A DNA stretch of 64,000 nt from Allodiplogaster sudhausi (GCA_945643635.1 CALZFC010000248.1:1596001-1660000), one strand, 5' to 3'; positions 11,640 through 25,432 are shown, counted from the first letter of the stretch. A program made the numbers and translations. Notes: generated by a model from the letters alone, not told the origin.

Positions 11640-12060
11640 CTGAGTTATCTCTCTACATCTCTCTCCAACTCTCCTCTCCTCATTCTCACTCTCATACAAA
11701 TTCTCTCTTTTCTACTTCTTGACATCTCTCTCTCTTTCTCTGTCTTCTCAAAACATTCTTTCTTCCGGCGCTCCAATAATTTTGTGTGTGAGTGTGCGTG
11801 CGCTTACAGTACTTAGTAGATGCTAGTCTAGTATGTCTTTGATGTTTATTTTTTTTCTCTAACACCGTGACTGAGGGACAGTCAAATTTAATAGGGGGGA
11901 TGTTACATGGCCGAGGAAGAGATGGGGGGGGGGGGGGAGGGGGGGGGGGTGAGGCCGCTCCGCATTCTGCCAGCCAGTGTTGAGAAGAACACCAACAAAA
12001 AGAGTGGTAGCTTCCCGGCCGCGGGTCTCCCCCCCCCACCCTCTTGATAGGCCTTTGTGT
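11640..12060. repeat. CT-rich tract and long G runs
   Basis: Bases 11650-11760 are CT-rich; 11925-11950 is an almost pure G run, and 12030-12040 a C run. These may form G-quadruplex structures and are likely places for assembly length errors. Confidence 0.6.
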
Positions 12061-12282
12061 TATGTTATGTGATGTGTAAGAGTAAACGATAAACGTATGT
12101 AAGAAGGTAAGAAGCCTAGTAGTAAGACCGTCAAAGGGGGAAATCCGGGGCTACACTCAACATGTACATACACACCAAGAAAGACCTCGATAACGTCGTC
12201 CTGACAAAATCTAAATATTGCAAGGATAATTGGGAGGATCTTGAGCAAGTCGCCTCAAGCAGATCAAACAAGCTCAAAACGT

Positions 12283-12354
12283 GGCCGGATGGTCTAGGGG
12301 TATGATTCTCGCTTCGGGTGCGAGAGGTCCCGGGTTCGAATCCCGGTTCGGCCC
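12283..12354 (+). tRNA. tRNA-Pro, anticodon CGG
   Basis: A full cloverleaf can be drawn. The acceptor stem GGCCGGA pairs with TTCGGCC, allowing a G-T pair. The anticodon stem CTCGC/GCGAG encloses loop TTCGGGT, giving anticodon CGG. The T arm is CCCGGGTTCGAATCCCGG. The A box TGGTCTAGGGG and B box GGTTCGAATCC are standard, and a TTTT terminator follows at about 12358. There is no intron. Confidence 0.95.
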
Positions 12355-12723
12355 AGACTTTTGCATTCATTCGAACCGAACCACTTTGCAATGTTGCACA
12401 ACAACCAACTCCTCAGCCATACCCAAATATTACTGTGTCAAATGCTCCGTGAAAATCATCAATCTTTATTTAAACTCAAAAGGACAAGAATCGTCACGAA
12501 TAACAATTTCAGATCGCACGGGTACTTTCGGATCTGAACTCCGACCAGGTTTGAAACAGAAAACAACATCAATCAAGGAAGGGAGTGACCAAGCCTTTTT
12601 CATCCTGAATATGAACATTTGTCCTTCGACATTCGTCTTATTGACATCACTTCAGTAACAAAATCACATCTTTATATACTTAAACAGTAGAGAAAACAAG
12701 GTGAGAATAACAACGTCCACTGT

Positions 12724-15444
12724 TTATATCAAGAGCACTCCATTGATGCATCCATCGTTCTCCGGGTTGTTCGTGACTTGCGCGTACTTTGCCCAGACAA
12801 CCTTGCCGCCCTGGGTCACCATTCCGAGCTCGCTGATGTTTACCTCAACATCTTTTCTTTGCTACTAACTACTTTGTTGCATAGTGAACATAAAAAACTT
12901 TCACATTTGCCGTCATCATTAGATGTCACTATTTTAAGGGAAAAAATCGACATTCTAACCCACAAATATACCCAATCATTGAGTACAAATACAAATCCGC
13001 CCAAGTGCTCTTCCTACCGTAACCACACATATCTACAAAAAATATCTACAAAGGCTACGGTAAGACAACATTTACTGTATCCCACAGGTGGGAGGTAACT
13101 AGCACAAAATCCGGCCCTCAATTTCAGGTCTAATGGGCCGGTCCTCTGCTTTATCCGTCTCTCGCCCACCTCGATTATGGTTCCCTTGGTGATAACGCCG
13201 AGTGAAGTGTACATCTGGCTGGACGGGTTCTTCTTGACTCCGACGATTGGCAGACAGAACGTCGTCTGCAGCTCGGGATGCGTCACGTGAGCCTGAACGA
13301 GATGTCGATCAATATCGCCTTTTTTATATCAAATTATTCCATTAATTCTTACAAGATCATATACTTTTAATGACACTCATGAAGCGATTGTACCACTCAC
13401 GATGAGATGTTAATTCACTCGTAAACCTCCTCGCCTAACCTTGGTGAATCGAAGTCCCATCGGTCGAATAAAACGCTCAAACTTTGCCGGCTTTCGCGTG
13501 AAGGATTCGCCAACGAAGGTGACCTCAATTATTTTGAATTGATTATTTTAAACCACAATCTTCAATTAAATACCTATGATTACTACAGCTCAATTACTCG
13601 AGCATAAAAAAAGGGTTTCCGTTTGGGAACCAAGTGGAAAGTATGGGTCAGCGCATTGAAAAATAGATTGTAGCACATGGTCTCATTGAGATACATACAT
13701 ACAGTGTATTCAGTCTTCTGGTGAATTTCACAAACGTGTATTTTTTGAGAATTGGTCCTAAGCAGAATATCTTGCGCTTACCTTGGTGACCATTCTTTTC
13801 CATCCCTTTCTGCGCGTCTTGCCAGTCTTGACCACTTTGAAAGCCTCGGCGTCGCTGACAGCCTTCACTTGAGGAAGCGGCACTTGGTATTTGCCCTGAG
13901 TAAATAAGATTTAAGTAATATCACAGCAATACAACTCATATCATTAGTCATCGCTTTAATTTCATTATCGATCTACTCTATTCTCTTCTAAAAATGTTTC
14001 TCTTTGGCAGGCAGAAAAGGTAGGTGATAAGACTACTAGTCATTTCAATTCCTCCGTTTTGTTTTTCGTGTCAGCACAGACAGGAAGAGAGGAGAAAGTT
14101 ATCAGAATATTGAAAAGTAAACTTAAAAAATAGAAAATATTCTAAAACTTTCTTACCTTCAAACCTTTCAAAAGGAGAGAAGGGTACATATAAATGCTAG
14201 GAGGTGAGTAATGCAAGCGCGATTGAAATGGCCGAGAATGTTGTGTTTCTTTTTATTTCAATGATGAAGTTCAATATTTCCATTGTAATCTTCCAATTTT
14301 GGGTGGTATTCGTTTACTAAGTAGCCACAGAAGGCTGGGATGGGAGGGGATGGCTAACCGCTTTCTCCTTCCTCTTCTGTTTGATCATATTGGAGAGTGC
14401 AGTGCCGGTAGTCGCCTGCTGTCTGAATTATATGTATTTATTATATTTATTGATTAATAACATACTTTTTATTAGGATGTATTCATTATTTCAATGAAAC
14501 TACCGAAGAAGACTTTATCTGTTTTTTTCAGTTCTCTAAAATCTGCGTGAAATGTCAGCAAACTTCCGCCGAGCCTGTGTCGTTCCAGCTCCAGCCCCAG
14601 CTCCGCTGCCTACTCCAATACCAAGAAACAGGTAACAAACATACCGTGAACGGGACAGATTTCATTTCAGCCATTTGCATAGTCTTCCTACCAAGAACAA
14701 ATTTTGCCCAACCAATTTGCAAGTATCTAGGCAAGCAAGAACTTTCAGAATTAACGGCAAAGAATAGCCTGGCGAACTAAATAATACCGCAATGCATCCT
14801 GGAACGAATAGCACAGTACCTGTCGAGAAGATAAGCCGGAACCGCGCCGGTCTCTGGCTGCTCGGTCGTGCCCTTCTTCTCTTTCTCCTCATGCTGCTTC
14901 AACAGCTTGCGCATTTCAACCTGGAAACAAAAAGAGACATCAAAATCTTCATTAGAAGCGCTAAATTAATCCGGAAAAAATCGCTTATAGAACTGTTCTT
15001 GTCGAAGTTAAAGAGAAATTTAATTACCAATAAAGAACTGAAAAAAAATTATTTGGAAAATAAACGCGCCTTCTCCGAGTAGCGCTTCTTGTGGTAGAGC
15101 TTCGCCTTGTGACCGCGAAGCTTCTTGGCCTTCTGAGAGCGCTCATGCACGGCACGAGCCTGTCTCTTGCGACTGGAAAGTCACACTTTGTATTCCCACT
15201 GCTTAGAAGCAATGAAGCTTGCAAACAAATAGAAAAATCGTCTTTCTGGTTTTTTTTTTAAATTAAAACTCGTTGTTCGTAACAAAAACTTGGTCGCCTT
15301 TCTATTCCAGCAGAAATTTCTGCATTTCATCATCCTATTTTGATATAAGTTTACGATTAGCACAAAATCTGACAGTCTCTCGTCATGATCGAGTCTGCGA
15401 CCGAAACGTTTGCGATGAAGTTCGATGTGTTCGTTCTGCGGCTG
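12724..15444 (-). CDS. nsa2: NSA2 / TINP1 ribosome biogenesis factor, multi-exon
   Basis: Nucleolar factor of pre-60S ribosome assembly. Coding blocks run on the minus strand: [20 protein letters not shown] directly after a CAG acceptor (15444), [20 protein letters not shown] (~15170), [15 protein letters not shown] with [10 protein letters not shown] (~14920-14820), [15 protein letters not shown] (~14390), [20 protein letters not shown] with GWKRMVTKV (~13895-13790), [20 protein letters not shown] (~13510), [20 protein letters not shown] with [18 protein letters not shown] (13293-13160), and [20 protein letters not shown] ending in GVLLI (stop at 12724). The order and spacing match the whole ~260-residue family. 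The initiating Met must be in a separate tiny exon upstream of 15444, since the first block starts at its second residue; an ATG followed by GTTCGT at about 15640 is one candidate. No frame break was found. Confidence 0.93.
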
Positions 15445-15649
15445 AAAAGAAAAGGAACGAAAATAAAAGCTCACTTAAATCGAAAAACAATAAAATTGCT
15501 CATGTACTTCTTTTTCATAGAAATAGCAAAGGCGCAACAGTTAGAAAAACTATGCTCAAATACGAAAGCAAACTATGGCGCATAAAATCCATCAGTAATT
15601 ATATATAAATGGAATTAAACTTAAAAAATAAAGCACGAACCATGTCTTC

Positions 15650-17091
15650 AACGTGCAAGGAATGAAGCCGATCGCACGATTTACCTCAAGCCTGAAAAAT
15701 AGAGCTAATCGTAAAGTTAAAGGGAGAAATCTTAACTTTTCCCGTAATAAAGGAAACAGGAAAAAAATACGAATAGCTGCCATCAAATTCACACAAAACT
15801 CATGTGCTTCCTCTGTAAATAGCATTTCTCTTACAGTAATCTAAAGTGACTCAAAAGAAAATTCTTGTTAGGACATATTGCATTCAAAATTTGAAAGCAG
15901 TTAGTGGCGCGGCAATTTTTCGACAGATCAAAAACTTTTCTGTTGTTTGAAGAATGCTGGTGATTGTTTTTGTCTTGTACTTTACTTTCCTTCTTTAGTT
16001 CCTTGCTTTTTTTCTGTATGTCATCTGGCACTTTCGTACGCTCGCTTTGTCTAGACATACCCTTAACTAGCAGCCTTTTTTCCTTTTAAATTTTAGCGAT
16101 CGTTCGAAAACTATTCAAAAGTTTTTTTTTCCTTTCGTGATTGCCTTTTTTACTCCTTCAAATGCTCATCCTTACGCTATTTGTGTTCTTGTTTGCGAGT
16201 GATTCATGAGCTATTTCTTCCCGGGCGAACGCATTTCTTCCATAAATTCTGTTCACACGCCATATAAGATTCTCGCGATACGCACTCCACGCCTGCTGCT
16301 TGATTATTATCGCTCCCCACTGTGCGTGTGACTCTTTTCAAGGGCGCGGTATGCTTCGCATTTCTCCTTTTCCGTCCTCGTTAGACTGCTTTTCAGGCCT
16401 ATTTCACCAGTTGCTCAGCAGTCGATCGAATCTTCCGTTGTCGTAGCTTTTTAAGACATTTTCATTTCTCAAGCGGAAGGAATAGTCACCTTTCGTCGTT
16501 CTCGTTCCCCATCCCTTTTGAATTACATCTCTGTTTTGATTTCTCGTCATATTTAGTCATCTCTTCTCACGCCAGACTTCTTCGGAAATATGTCCTCATT
16601 TGCTCCTTCCGTCTCCACCGCTTGATTTTATATTTAGTCTCGCTGTTTTAAGGGGGATCATAATAAGAATATTTCGTACGAAAGCCTTGCCAATTAAGGA
16701 TGCGAGCATTTTGATTGTTCTTTAAATTAAAGGCCTTTGCGCCCCCTCACAAGGGCGCCTTCATTTACTTCTCACTAGTCCGTCTACTACTCCTTCTCAC
16801 TGCCTTCTTTGATTCTCTCTCTCCTCTCTCTTTCTCTCTCCTCCTCTGCCACTATCTCTCTCAACCTTCCCTCCCCTCCCCTCGCCTGACAGCTGTCCTT
16901 GCTTGGAGCAGGACATCTGGCCAAAGAAGTATTTATGACCTTTTAGCCGTTCGGACGTTGAGGGAGGGAGGAGTGCGCTAAGGGAGAGATAGAGAGGGGG
17001 ACTAACAGAGGAATATCTGTCCTCCCTTTCTAGACCCGGCCCGCCAGTCAATTTAGTCGAACTGGAGAACCCGGCGACCATCCCGTCAGGC
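15650..17091. other. Region between NSA2 and septin
   Basis: Probably holds the 5' ends and promoters of both divergent genes. Bases 16800-16880 are CT-rich. An AT-rich 75-residue Lys-rich open frame at 15831-16058 (-) has no supporting features. Nothing else was recognised. Confidence 0.4.
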
Positions 17092-20000
17092 ATGAGCAAC
17101 GCCACAGGAAATTCTATCCGTTAGTTTCTTTTGTCTAATTAAGCAAAACCTTTCGAGGATAACTATAAGTTTTTGGTACCGAATGACTATCGATTATGCA
17201 AGCTTGGTTGAACAGAGAAAGAAAGAATAAATATCTATTTAGCCTCGCTCTCTCGCACAGACAAGCCGAATCCATCGATTCGCAGTGGCTCCAAAGAGGC
17301 GCAGCAGTATGTCGGCTTTGCGAACTTTCCCAATCAGGTTTGTTTTGAGAAGTAAAAAAAACAAATGATGATGAAATTGCCTCGTTTTCTCCGATCTCTT
17401 CCACTGACAATTAGATGAAAGGAAACAAAATCAATAACTTGTGTGAATGCGGGAGCCAAATGAATGGGCCGTTGTTCTGTTGTTTTGCCGAATCAAATAC
17501 CATTAAGACATTTCGCTCGTCTTCCTTTAATTATAATGGTTAGCAACGCCCAGTTCTCGTGGTAGTCAAGGTTTCTAGGATGTCTCATTGGCATGAGGTA
17601 AAGTTAACAACAACTTAAGTAGAAATTGTATATTAATTATCTTAATTGTTTTTGCCCGTGAGTTCTTAAAATATGGAGCCTAATCTTGCAATCTTGTCTT
17701 ATATGTAACTAGGAAAAGAATGTGTGATTAATTCAGGTCTTCCGCCGTGCCATAAAGAATGGATTCGAGTTCACTCTTATGGTTGTTGGTGAGTTTAACG
17801 TTTATTTTTTTTGTGCACATTTCTTAAGAATTCTTATCAGTGGTACGCTGCTTGGAGAAAAGAAGTCGTATGAAGGATAAAAATGACCGAAAAAAGAAAG
17901 TGGTTAAGAAAAGAATTGAAGGCGAGAGCGGCCTGGGCAAGTCAACCTTCGTGAACACGCTCTTCATGGCGGAGATCAATGATCCAGCTCAGCAGAGCGT
18001 CCCTCTCAGCCATTCCACTGTCAAGATTGATCAGAAACATGTACGGATCCTAATTCATTCATTTTAACGCTTTTTTTTACTGGTTGTTATGGCTGTTCTC
18101 GGTAATGATGATTTCCTGCTTTCTCACACTCACAAGACATTTTTCTGTGGAGTAATGGAATAATGTATGATTTTTGCTTACTAAAAAGGTTTTTTTATTA
18201 TTTTAATCCTGAGTTCATTATTATAGAAGAGACTGTTAGTTGTGATCGAAAAAAAATGAATTGCAGGTAAAGCTTGTCGAGAATGGAATTACACTCAAGC
18301 TGACTCTCGTGGACACGCCCGGGTTTGGCGATGCAGTGGATAATAGCAAGTGGTCAGGTTTTGAGTATTCGTCATTTATTTGTTCGCTTTTAAACGAGTA
18401 CTGTAACGAAAAACTAAAAAAACCACCTGCCTGGAAACAAATAGTCATTTAATGTCTGGCTTACCATTTGAGTTCATTGCAGCTCACATACCAATGAGAT
18501 AATCAGTAAAAGTAAAGAGTGTTCAGATTATAAATGTATGGATTACGGTATAATGATGTAAAGTACAGTATATCTCATTTTCCAGCTGGGAGCCCGTGGT
18601 GGAGCACATCGAATCGCGTTACCGAGACTACTTTGCTGAGGAAACGAAGATTGAGAGAAAGGTGCAGATTCCTGACCGCTGCGTCCACCTGTGCCTTTAC
18701 TTCATCTCGCCGACTGGACATGGGTTAGGGAGTAGAGAGAGAGAATCGAAATGAAGAGAGAGTGAAAGTAGGGCAATGGAGAGAAGGAAGAGGGGAAGGA
18801 GAGAGGCAGAGAAAGGTGGAAATAATGGTAGAGACATTGAGAGAGAGTAGAGTGAACGGAACCTGATGATAGAAAGAAAAGGAGTAGGGGAGAGAAGTCG
18901 AGAGATTCGACGAGACGAGAGAGAAAGAGATGGGGGGATAGAGAAACGAAGATAACAACAAAGGTACCGTCTGATTACTTTGCATTCCAGCATGAATCAC
19001 GGCGTGGCAGTTGTTTACCAGAGAGTATAAGGACATGATAGGAAGTATTCATCGTCATTCCAATGACAGGGCCATATATGACGAGTATTGGAAGTGTTCT
19101 GAAAATTGGGAATTAATTTTAAAGTGTTAATAAAACATGGCGGGGCAAGATTCTAACAAAATCAGGGCAGCTTTGCCAAATCCACAGAACCTTTGTCCTC
19201 CGCCTAAAAACTGGTTGTGATGGGGGGAGTCTTCTATTGCGAATGTTCCTAATAAGACAATTTAATTTTTTTAGACAAAAAAATTTTTTTGGAGGTTTCC
19301 AGGATAATTTATTCGAAATGCAATGTTCGTGAATATAAAAATCTAAAAAGTATATATGTATATATAAATATGTATGTTGCTATTGTTTGTTAATAATTGC
19401 AGTCTGAAGCAACTCGACGTGGAATTCATGAAGAAGATCCACGAGTTGGTCAACGTCATTCCAGTGATTGCCAAGGCAGACTGCCTGACCAAGGACGAGC
19501 TGGCCAAGTTTAAGAGCCAGGTTAGGAGGCACTTTAAAAGGCATTCATTGTTATTGTTGCAATCATTATGATATGACTTATTTGGTCATTCAGAAGTAAA
19601 GAATCCATTTTCAGATTCAACGTGACATCGACGCGCACGGAATTCACGTCTACAAGTTTCCAGAGGTTAAATTAGTTGGCATGGAAGTTTGATGCAATGA
19701 ATAAATAGATTGAATATTCAGTGGAAAACAATGAACCCATCAAGATATACATACAGAAGAAGGGAGTTTTTAATATATTATAATTGTAGGCAGAAGACGA
19801 GGATGAGAAGAAGCAGCAAGATCCTCATAAACAACGAGTTCCATTCGCCATCGTTGGCAGCAACCAAATGAAGGACGAAGCGGGCAAGAAGATTCGATAC
19901 AGGTTACTGTGCTTCTCATTGCGAATAAGGCTTACATTAAATACATCTTCAGTCCGTTAAGCTATTCTTGGTTCAACTATTCAACAGATCTACACCTTTA

Positions 20001-20410
20001 AAATGTTCTATAAAGTTAAGGTGATAGTTATGTTTCTTTTTGTCGACTTTTGTGGACCTTTCAACAAAAATGATAGAGTTGGGATCATTTTTTTATTTGA
20101 AAATATTAGCGGAATAATTTTCTTTTGCAGAGAGTACGCATGGGGCACCGTGGAAGTGGACAACCTCGAGCACAACGACTTCCTCTCTTTGCGCTCCATG
20201 ATCATCCGCACCAATCTCGTCGATCTCATCGATGTCACACGCAACGTGCACTACGAGAACTTCAGATTTAGGTTGGGAGAGGGAGAGAGAGAACGAGAGG
20301 GGGAGGATTAGGGAAGAGAGAGAGAGAGAGGATTAAGAAGGAGGGAAGAATAAGACGAGAAAGCAAAATGGCAACAAGATTAGAAATGTTGTAAAGGATA
20401 ATATTCTTAA

Positions 20411-20449
<39 letters not shown>

Positions 20450-21065
20450 TTTGTGTTTATATTTTATATAAGACAAACGAATTGTTTAAATTGAGTGCAA
20501 TTTCAGGCAGATGAACGGAAAGCAGGCAACCGGAGCTAACAATGCGTTGGCTGTTAAGGGAGGAAAGGCACTCGCGAAGGAGGACAAGTCAGCTTTCTCT
20601 CTCTCTCTCTCTCTCGCCCTCTCACTCTCTTTCTCTTCTCACTCACTGTCTCACAATCAGTTATTGGCTGTCATATGGAGAAGTGTACGTTTATTTCTTC
20701 TCCCCCACATGTAAGAACGTATTTGTGATTGGGAAGTAGTTTAGTTTTTATTTAATTTCGATATGAACAAGACCATATTTTTTTTTAAATATTAATTTGA
20801 CTAGATATTCTAAAGTCTTGACTTCCAGGGATCCCTTCACTCGAATGAAAGAGGAACAGAATCAGAGAGAGAAGGAGATTACGAAGAAGGAAGCGGAGTA
20901 CGAGAACACGCTGAAGGCAAAGGTAAGGAGATGGAGAAGGAAGATAGAAGATGTTATCATCTGGACAAATTTGTATTTGAAATAGCGTAATTGTGGAATT
21001 CTGTTGAGTAAATGAGGCTTGGATCTCTAGTTTGTAAGAGATGTGTAAATATGCTTCTCTCTTTC

Positions 21066-21104
<39 letters not shown>

Positions 21105-22173
21105 TTCCCTCTCTCTTTCCTTCCCTCTCTCTTTCCTTCCCTCTCTCTTCCACTCTGTCTTCTTTCTCCCCCTCCCCCCCCCCTCCGATAATATCATCCC
21201 TCTTCACAGAAGGGTGACTGGGAGAATCGTCTGACGCTGAAGGCTCGCAAGATCGAAGAGAGGGAGACGGAACTGCGCCAGCTGCTCGAATCCAAGAAGC
21301 TTGAACTCACAAGAATTCAGGCTGGAGAAGTAAGTGACTGTTATGACCCGGCAGCTTCCCAACATGACATTAGATATCTGAACACACCCGTTTTGAACAA
21401 AATTACGTCATCAAACTGACATAAGAGGGAATGGTTCAAATGAACAAATCCTCGGATTAATTTAGAAATCCTTGGTGTATGAAGACCCCCTCCTTTTCTC
21501 TATCCGCCAGTCGATTCTATTTTCTTGCAGAACGTGGACTCGCCTGGCATTGCTCATTCCTCTGCCATGTCAACTTCGAAGATCTCCCTCAGCGATGGCA
21601 GCAACAAGACTTCGCCGAGTCTCATTGAGAAGGTAATTTACAATCTAGAAGTAAATTTATTTTAAAGATCAAAAGCCATCAAATTTCTTATCTAACTACT
21701 AATTGGGTTTAGGAAATTCGATTGTAATTTTTAAAGCTTTTCTCTTTTGAGAAACCGAGCAGCGCGATGAATTGCTGGCCATTTTGACAATCTTTTTCGA
21801 TATCCAGGGATTACGGAAGTCGAAATCTTTCCAAAAACTCAAAACTGAGTTTTATTCATAATTTTCTTATCGCCTCTTCATTTCAGGAAGGTTCTTGAAA
21901 GTATTGCTGCAAACTGTTTAGACATATTCACACCAAAAATATAGGAAATATAGTAATAAAAATGCAGGTTATAACGCACATTCGAAGGCATAATTGTTAA
22001 TTTGGGGTAAAGCATTATTGTTGAGAAATCTAACCTCCATTTTATGTCTGTCTAAATGCATTATTAAGGTCTTATTATTGTATTCTTAATATATTCAAAA
22101 ATTTTACTGCATTAATGTTGAATTGTTTCAGACAAAGACGCGAAAAGGACTCGGGATCTTCCAACGCAACTAA
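17092..22173 (+). CDS. Septin GTPase (SEPT7/SEPT2-like), 15 exons
   Basis: A filament-forming GTPase acting in cytokinesis and cortical organisation. Start Met at 17092 is chosen because exon 1 (17092-17119, MSNATGNSI) ends in phase 1 and joins exon 2 (17261-17337) in frame. The family N-terminus [10 protein letters not shown] then follows. The P-loop GESGLGKS is split over exons 3-4 (17737-17788, 17922-18040). Switch II is DTPGFGD (~18315), ISPTGHG follows (~18710), the G4 motif is AKAD (~19470), and the septin unique element includes AWGTVEVDN and NVHYENFR (~20145-20265). Exons 12-13 are rich in Glu/Lys/Arg and predict the C-terminal coiled coil. The stop is at 22171-22173 and an AATAAA lies near 22595. 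The length is about 455 residues. Intron 11 contains CT repeats. All main motifs are intact; nematodes have two septins, and which one this is cannot be settled here. Confidence 0.95.
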
Positions 22174-23573
22174 TTGTAAGCTGTTTTAATTCTATAGAAT
22201 TTATCTTCAGGATGACAAAATCTGTTTTAATGCATCCCACTTTTGTACATGAATATTCCATTCTTATTGACTTCCCGATTTTACCATATATTGTGTAGTC
22301 AATCACACCCGCTCACATCGAAAATATTTTTCATATGATTGGGGCTCAAGATTTCCAGTGAAGGAGCCAGGTTAATTTTATGATCCGAAGAGTTTTACGA
22401 ATTAAAAAATTGAAGTCATTTCATCGAATGCTCATTCCAAGACTGCAAAATAATACAGTAGTATTATGCTGACATCTTACTTAAGTTATCTTTCTGTAAA
22501 TTAAGTGCTTTAGCCACACTTCTTTGCTAATGATTCACTTTTTAATTGTATTATTATCTTCATTCCCTCAAATGAGTATTGTGTACTTTTAATGATAAAT
22601 AAAGAGTCTGGCCAATTTGAAAGAGTGGCATTTAAAGAGAAGATATCGGGGGCCTAACATTGGAAGAGAAGTAACGACTGGCTACGGGATTTTCTTATCA
22701 TCTTTATACAAACGAATTTTTTTTATCAACTTTACCCAAGGGAATGCTCGGATTTGGTACATTAATGATCTCGAAGAAGTATGCATGTTCACAAGTCAGG
22801 AGTACTAATGGTCAGTTTGTAAATGAATAAGAATGAATATGGTGGTTGTCTCCGTTGCCGTCCGAATCGAAACAAGCGCACTCGTCTGCCGTGTTCTCTT
22901 TAACTCCCTCGTGTTTCCGCCCTCCACCTCACCGCTTCTTCTCTTTACGCATTGATTCCGACTCATCAGGAGAGCACCCTTCACCTGTCTTTCCCCGTCC
23001 CGTTCTCCTCAACGACCATCCGGGAGTTTTGGGGCGTATACAACCTTTGCCGGGACTTTGGATTCCGACGCCAGGGGATTCCTTCTCCGCCGACCTGGTT
23101 CCTTTCGTCGTCGTTAAAAAAAAGTCGACAGACCGCTGACAAGAGAGCGAGGAAGTCATGTTTCATTACCATTTCTTTACCATTTTTTTAGTTTTTTTAA
23201 TGTAATTTTGTTTCTTGCATTTGAGGCTAGACGGCAACGTAGGGCTCTCATCAACAAATGCCGATATCTGCTAAGATTCAAATGCCATTTTATTTCTTTG
23301 CAACTTCAAGTCATCAAAGGGCCGTGTTACCTTTATTGTTCTGACACTCTCGTACTTCTTGTCAACGAGAGAGAAGGACAAGGGAGAGAGAGAACAGAGG
23401 GAAAGGAAGAAGGCAGCATACGACCAGAGAACGAGTGAAGTGAAGAGAGGACAGAGAGCGAGAGAGAAAAGGCAGAAGACAGAGAGGAGAGCACAGAGTC
23501 AGATTACACGGCGCTCTCTCGCTGTCAGCATGATTGGAGAACCGTGCGAAAGCTCCTGAAGATTTTTTGTTTA
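22174..23573. other. Septin 3' region and gene-free stretch
   Basis: Includes the septin 3' UTR. 22880-23140 has open frames on both strands with no family match or consistent splicing, and 23360-23510 is GA-rich. No gene is supported. Confidence 0.4.
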
Positions 23574-23858
23574 TTAAAGGAAGTATCCGACGAATAATTC
23601 TACAGTAGCGCTAGAGAATGAGTTTGAATGCGCGCGCTCATAAAGTTGCCTGTCGCTCGGTCGAGAGAGCATGTGAAATAGGAGGGCGGCTCTGACCTAC
23701 AGTAGCTAATTCTCTACCCGCCAGTTTTCACGTTACTATTGCTGAGAATGTAATGGAAGAAAATCGCTCAAATTTTCTGGATACATGTTTTAAGCCAAGA
23801 TGAACGGGTTCATATAGAAAAAAACTTAGGTTAATTATTCCCCGGATACCTCCTTTAA
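23574..23858 (+). mobile_element. TTAA-ended MITE, copy 2
   Basis: A 285-bp unit with TTAAAGGAAGTATCCGACGA at the left and CCCCGGATACCTCCTTTAA at the right, an inverted pair of about 26 bp. It aligns along its whole length with 9111-9395 with scattered substitutions, in the same orientation. It has no coding capacity. Confidence 0.85.
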
Positions 23859-23906
23859 TTTGTATATTAAAACAATAAAAATGTATGTCATTATATACAA
23901 TATATA

Positions 23907-25432
23907 TCATATGCATAGAATACAAAAAGCGATAATTGAAAATTTGTCTTCATTTTCCCTCACCCCAATCTCCGTCTGCGTGATGAAGTCGTTGGCGAAC
24001 GGGCAATTCGGATTCCTGCCGTTTGGCCCTCCCTGAAATGAAAGTGTGAAACTTTAATTACTTTATAAGCATAAATACATACGTAAATATTGCATACCAA
24101 AATCCTTTAAATTTAATTAAGAAAGATGTATATTTTAATAAGTTTATTTGATCTCTTCTGTAACCGCCGCCTCCACTGACTATGCAGTTGTAGTAGCTGT
24201 GGTTGTGAGAGCGCGTGCTGTCTGGCTCGGCCGCCTGGGACGACTTGGCCGTCTTTAGCGAAAGCGCCGCAGATCTCTCCGTCCGCTGTGGTGGCTAAAC
24301 TTTTTCTCCATTCATTTTTGTTTATTTAGTTTAATTTATTTTAATATATATTTTTTTATATAGAACTATTTTTTTATTTTTGAAAAATAGAAAATCTATT
24401 TTTGAAAAACAGATTTTGACTATGGAAGATCTGCAAATGAATAACCTTGACGGGCGAACGTGCCGTCGTCGTCTTCTTCTCTTGGTTCGACTTTTTCTCT
24501 ACGATCGAACGCTTCTCCTGACAATGAGCCTCATCGCTCACTTTCTCGGGGTCTTTCATTTCCTATAAAAATTTTGATCTAGATTCATCCATGGGCAATT
24601 TCCTCTTGTTCATTGCCTCCACCAGCAATCCCATTGAGGCACATTCTCCCTCCTTTCTCCTCACACCCTCACCCTCTCCATTCACAGAACCTTGGCAGGC
24701 GAGCACTGCGCCGTATTCTTCTCTTGGATCACCTGTTTCTTCTCTTGAGCCGCTTCCCCTTGATCGATCGCTTTCTCGGGCTCTTTCAATTCCTGTGCAG
24801 TTTTTATTTTGCTTAAATATATTTTTATATAAATTTTTCTTGACCATCTCATCCCAAACGATATTTGATACTATTCTCAGGATGTGCTTCCTATTAAGAT
24901 CAAAAAACATTTTCATTTTTCAGAGAAAAAACGCCTTTGATGCCTGTTGGTTTAAAAGTTAGTTTTTTTTAAGGTGCCTTCGGGACGCTTAAATTGACGC
25001 CTTTCGCCTCTGGCGTAGCGCTCTTTTCCTTCTGCTTTTTTGTGGCAGTCGACTGAAATATGGATAAGATTTAAAAACTTTTCAAATATTTTTTTAATTG
25101 GCTTAATGTATTCAAGAAAATTAAGCGAGCTCTAAAATTCTTTAGTTTTTTTCTTCTGAAATCACCAAAGTTTCGGCGCTGCCGATGGCCGCCTTGAGCG
25201 ATTCGTTTTTCTTTCGTGAACACAAAACGATCGTCGCCGCTGTCGAGAAAGCCAGCGACACGAGCGCGAACTGCGAAGGTTAAAAGGATTTTTGATTATA
25301 TCTCCACCCCGTGGGATGAATTCAACCCATAGGGGGTGGGCCAATAATACAGCATATAGTAGTTTCAAGATATGTAGAATGAAAAAACGCATCGACCCAG
25401 TAGAAAGCACCCAGCGAAGGCGAGTCGACCAT
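23907..25432 (-). CDS. Unrecognised single-pass membrane protein with repeated charged module
   Basis: I do not recognise this gene. Reading down the minus strand: MVDSPSLGAFYW (Met at 25432), then a membrane segment FALVSLAFSTAATIVL followed by CSRKKNESLKAAIGS (~25278-25160), then STATKKQKEKSATPEAKG (~25050). Two adjacent exons have clearly related sequence: ELKEPEKAIDQGEAAQEKKQ (~24790) and EMKDPEKVSDEAHCQEKRS (~24560), both ending in SPAK/SPVK. Then comes a Ser-rich exon (~24295, PPQRTERSAALSLKTAKSS) and a last one with GGPNGRNPNCPFANDF (~24030). If the last exon is not spliced again, it stops at 23907. The layout suggests a type I/III membrane protein with a charged cytoplasmic tail grown by exon duplication. 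Some junctions are uncertain. Confidence 0.5.

Noticed and set aside
12131..12391. Open frame antisense to the tRNA-Pro
   Set aside because: The readable stretch is the reverse complement of tRNA-Pro, a well-known source of false proteins.
15831..16058. 75-aa Lys-rich frame on the minus strand
   Set aside because: AT-rich codon use unlike neighbouring genes, no splice partners and no family.
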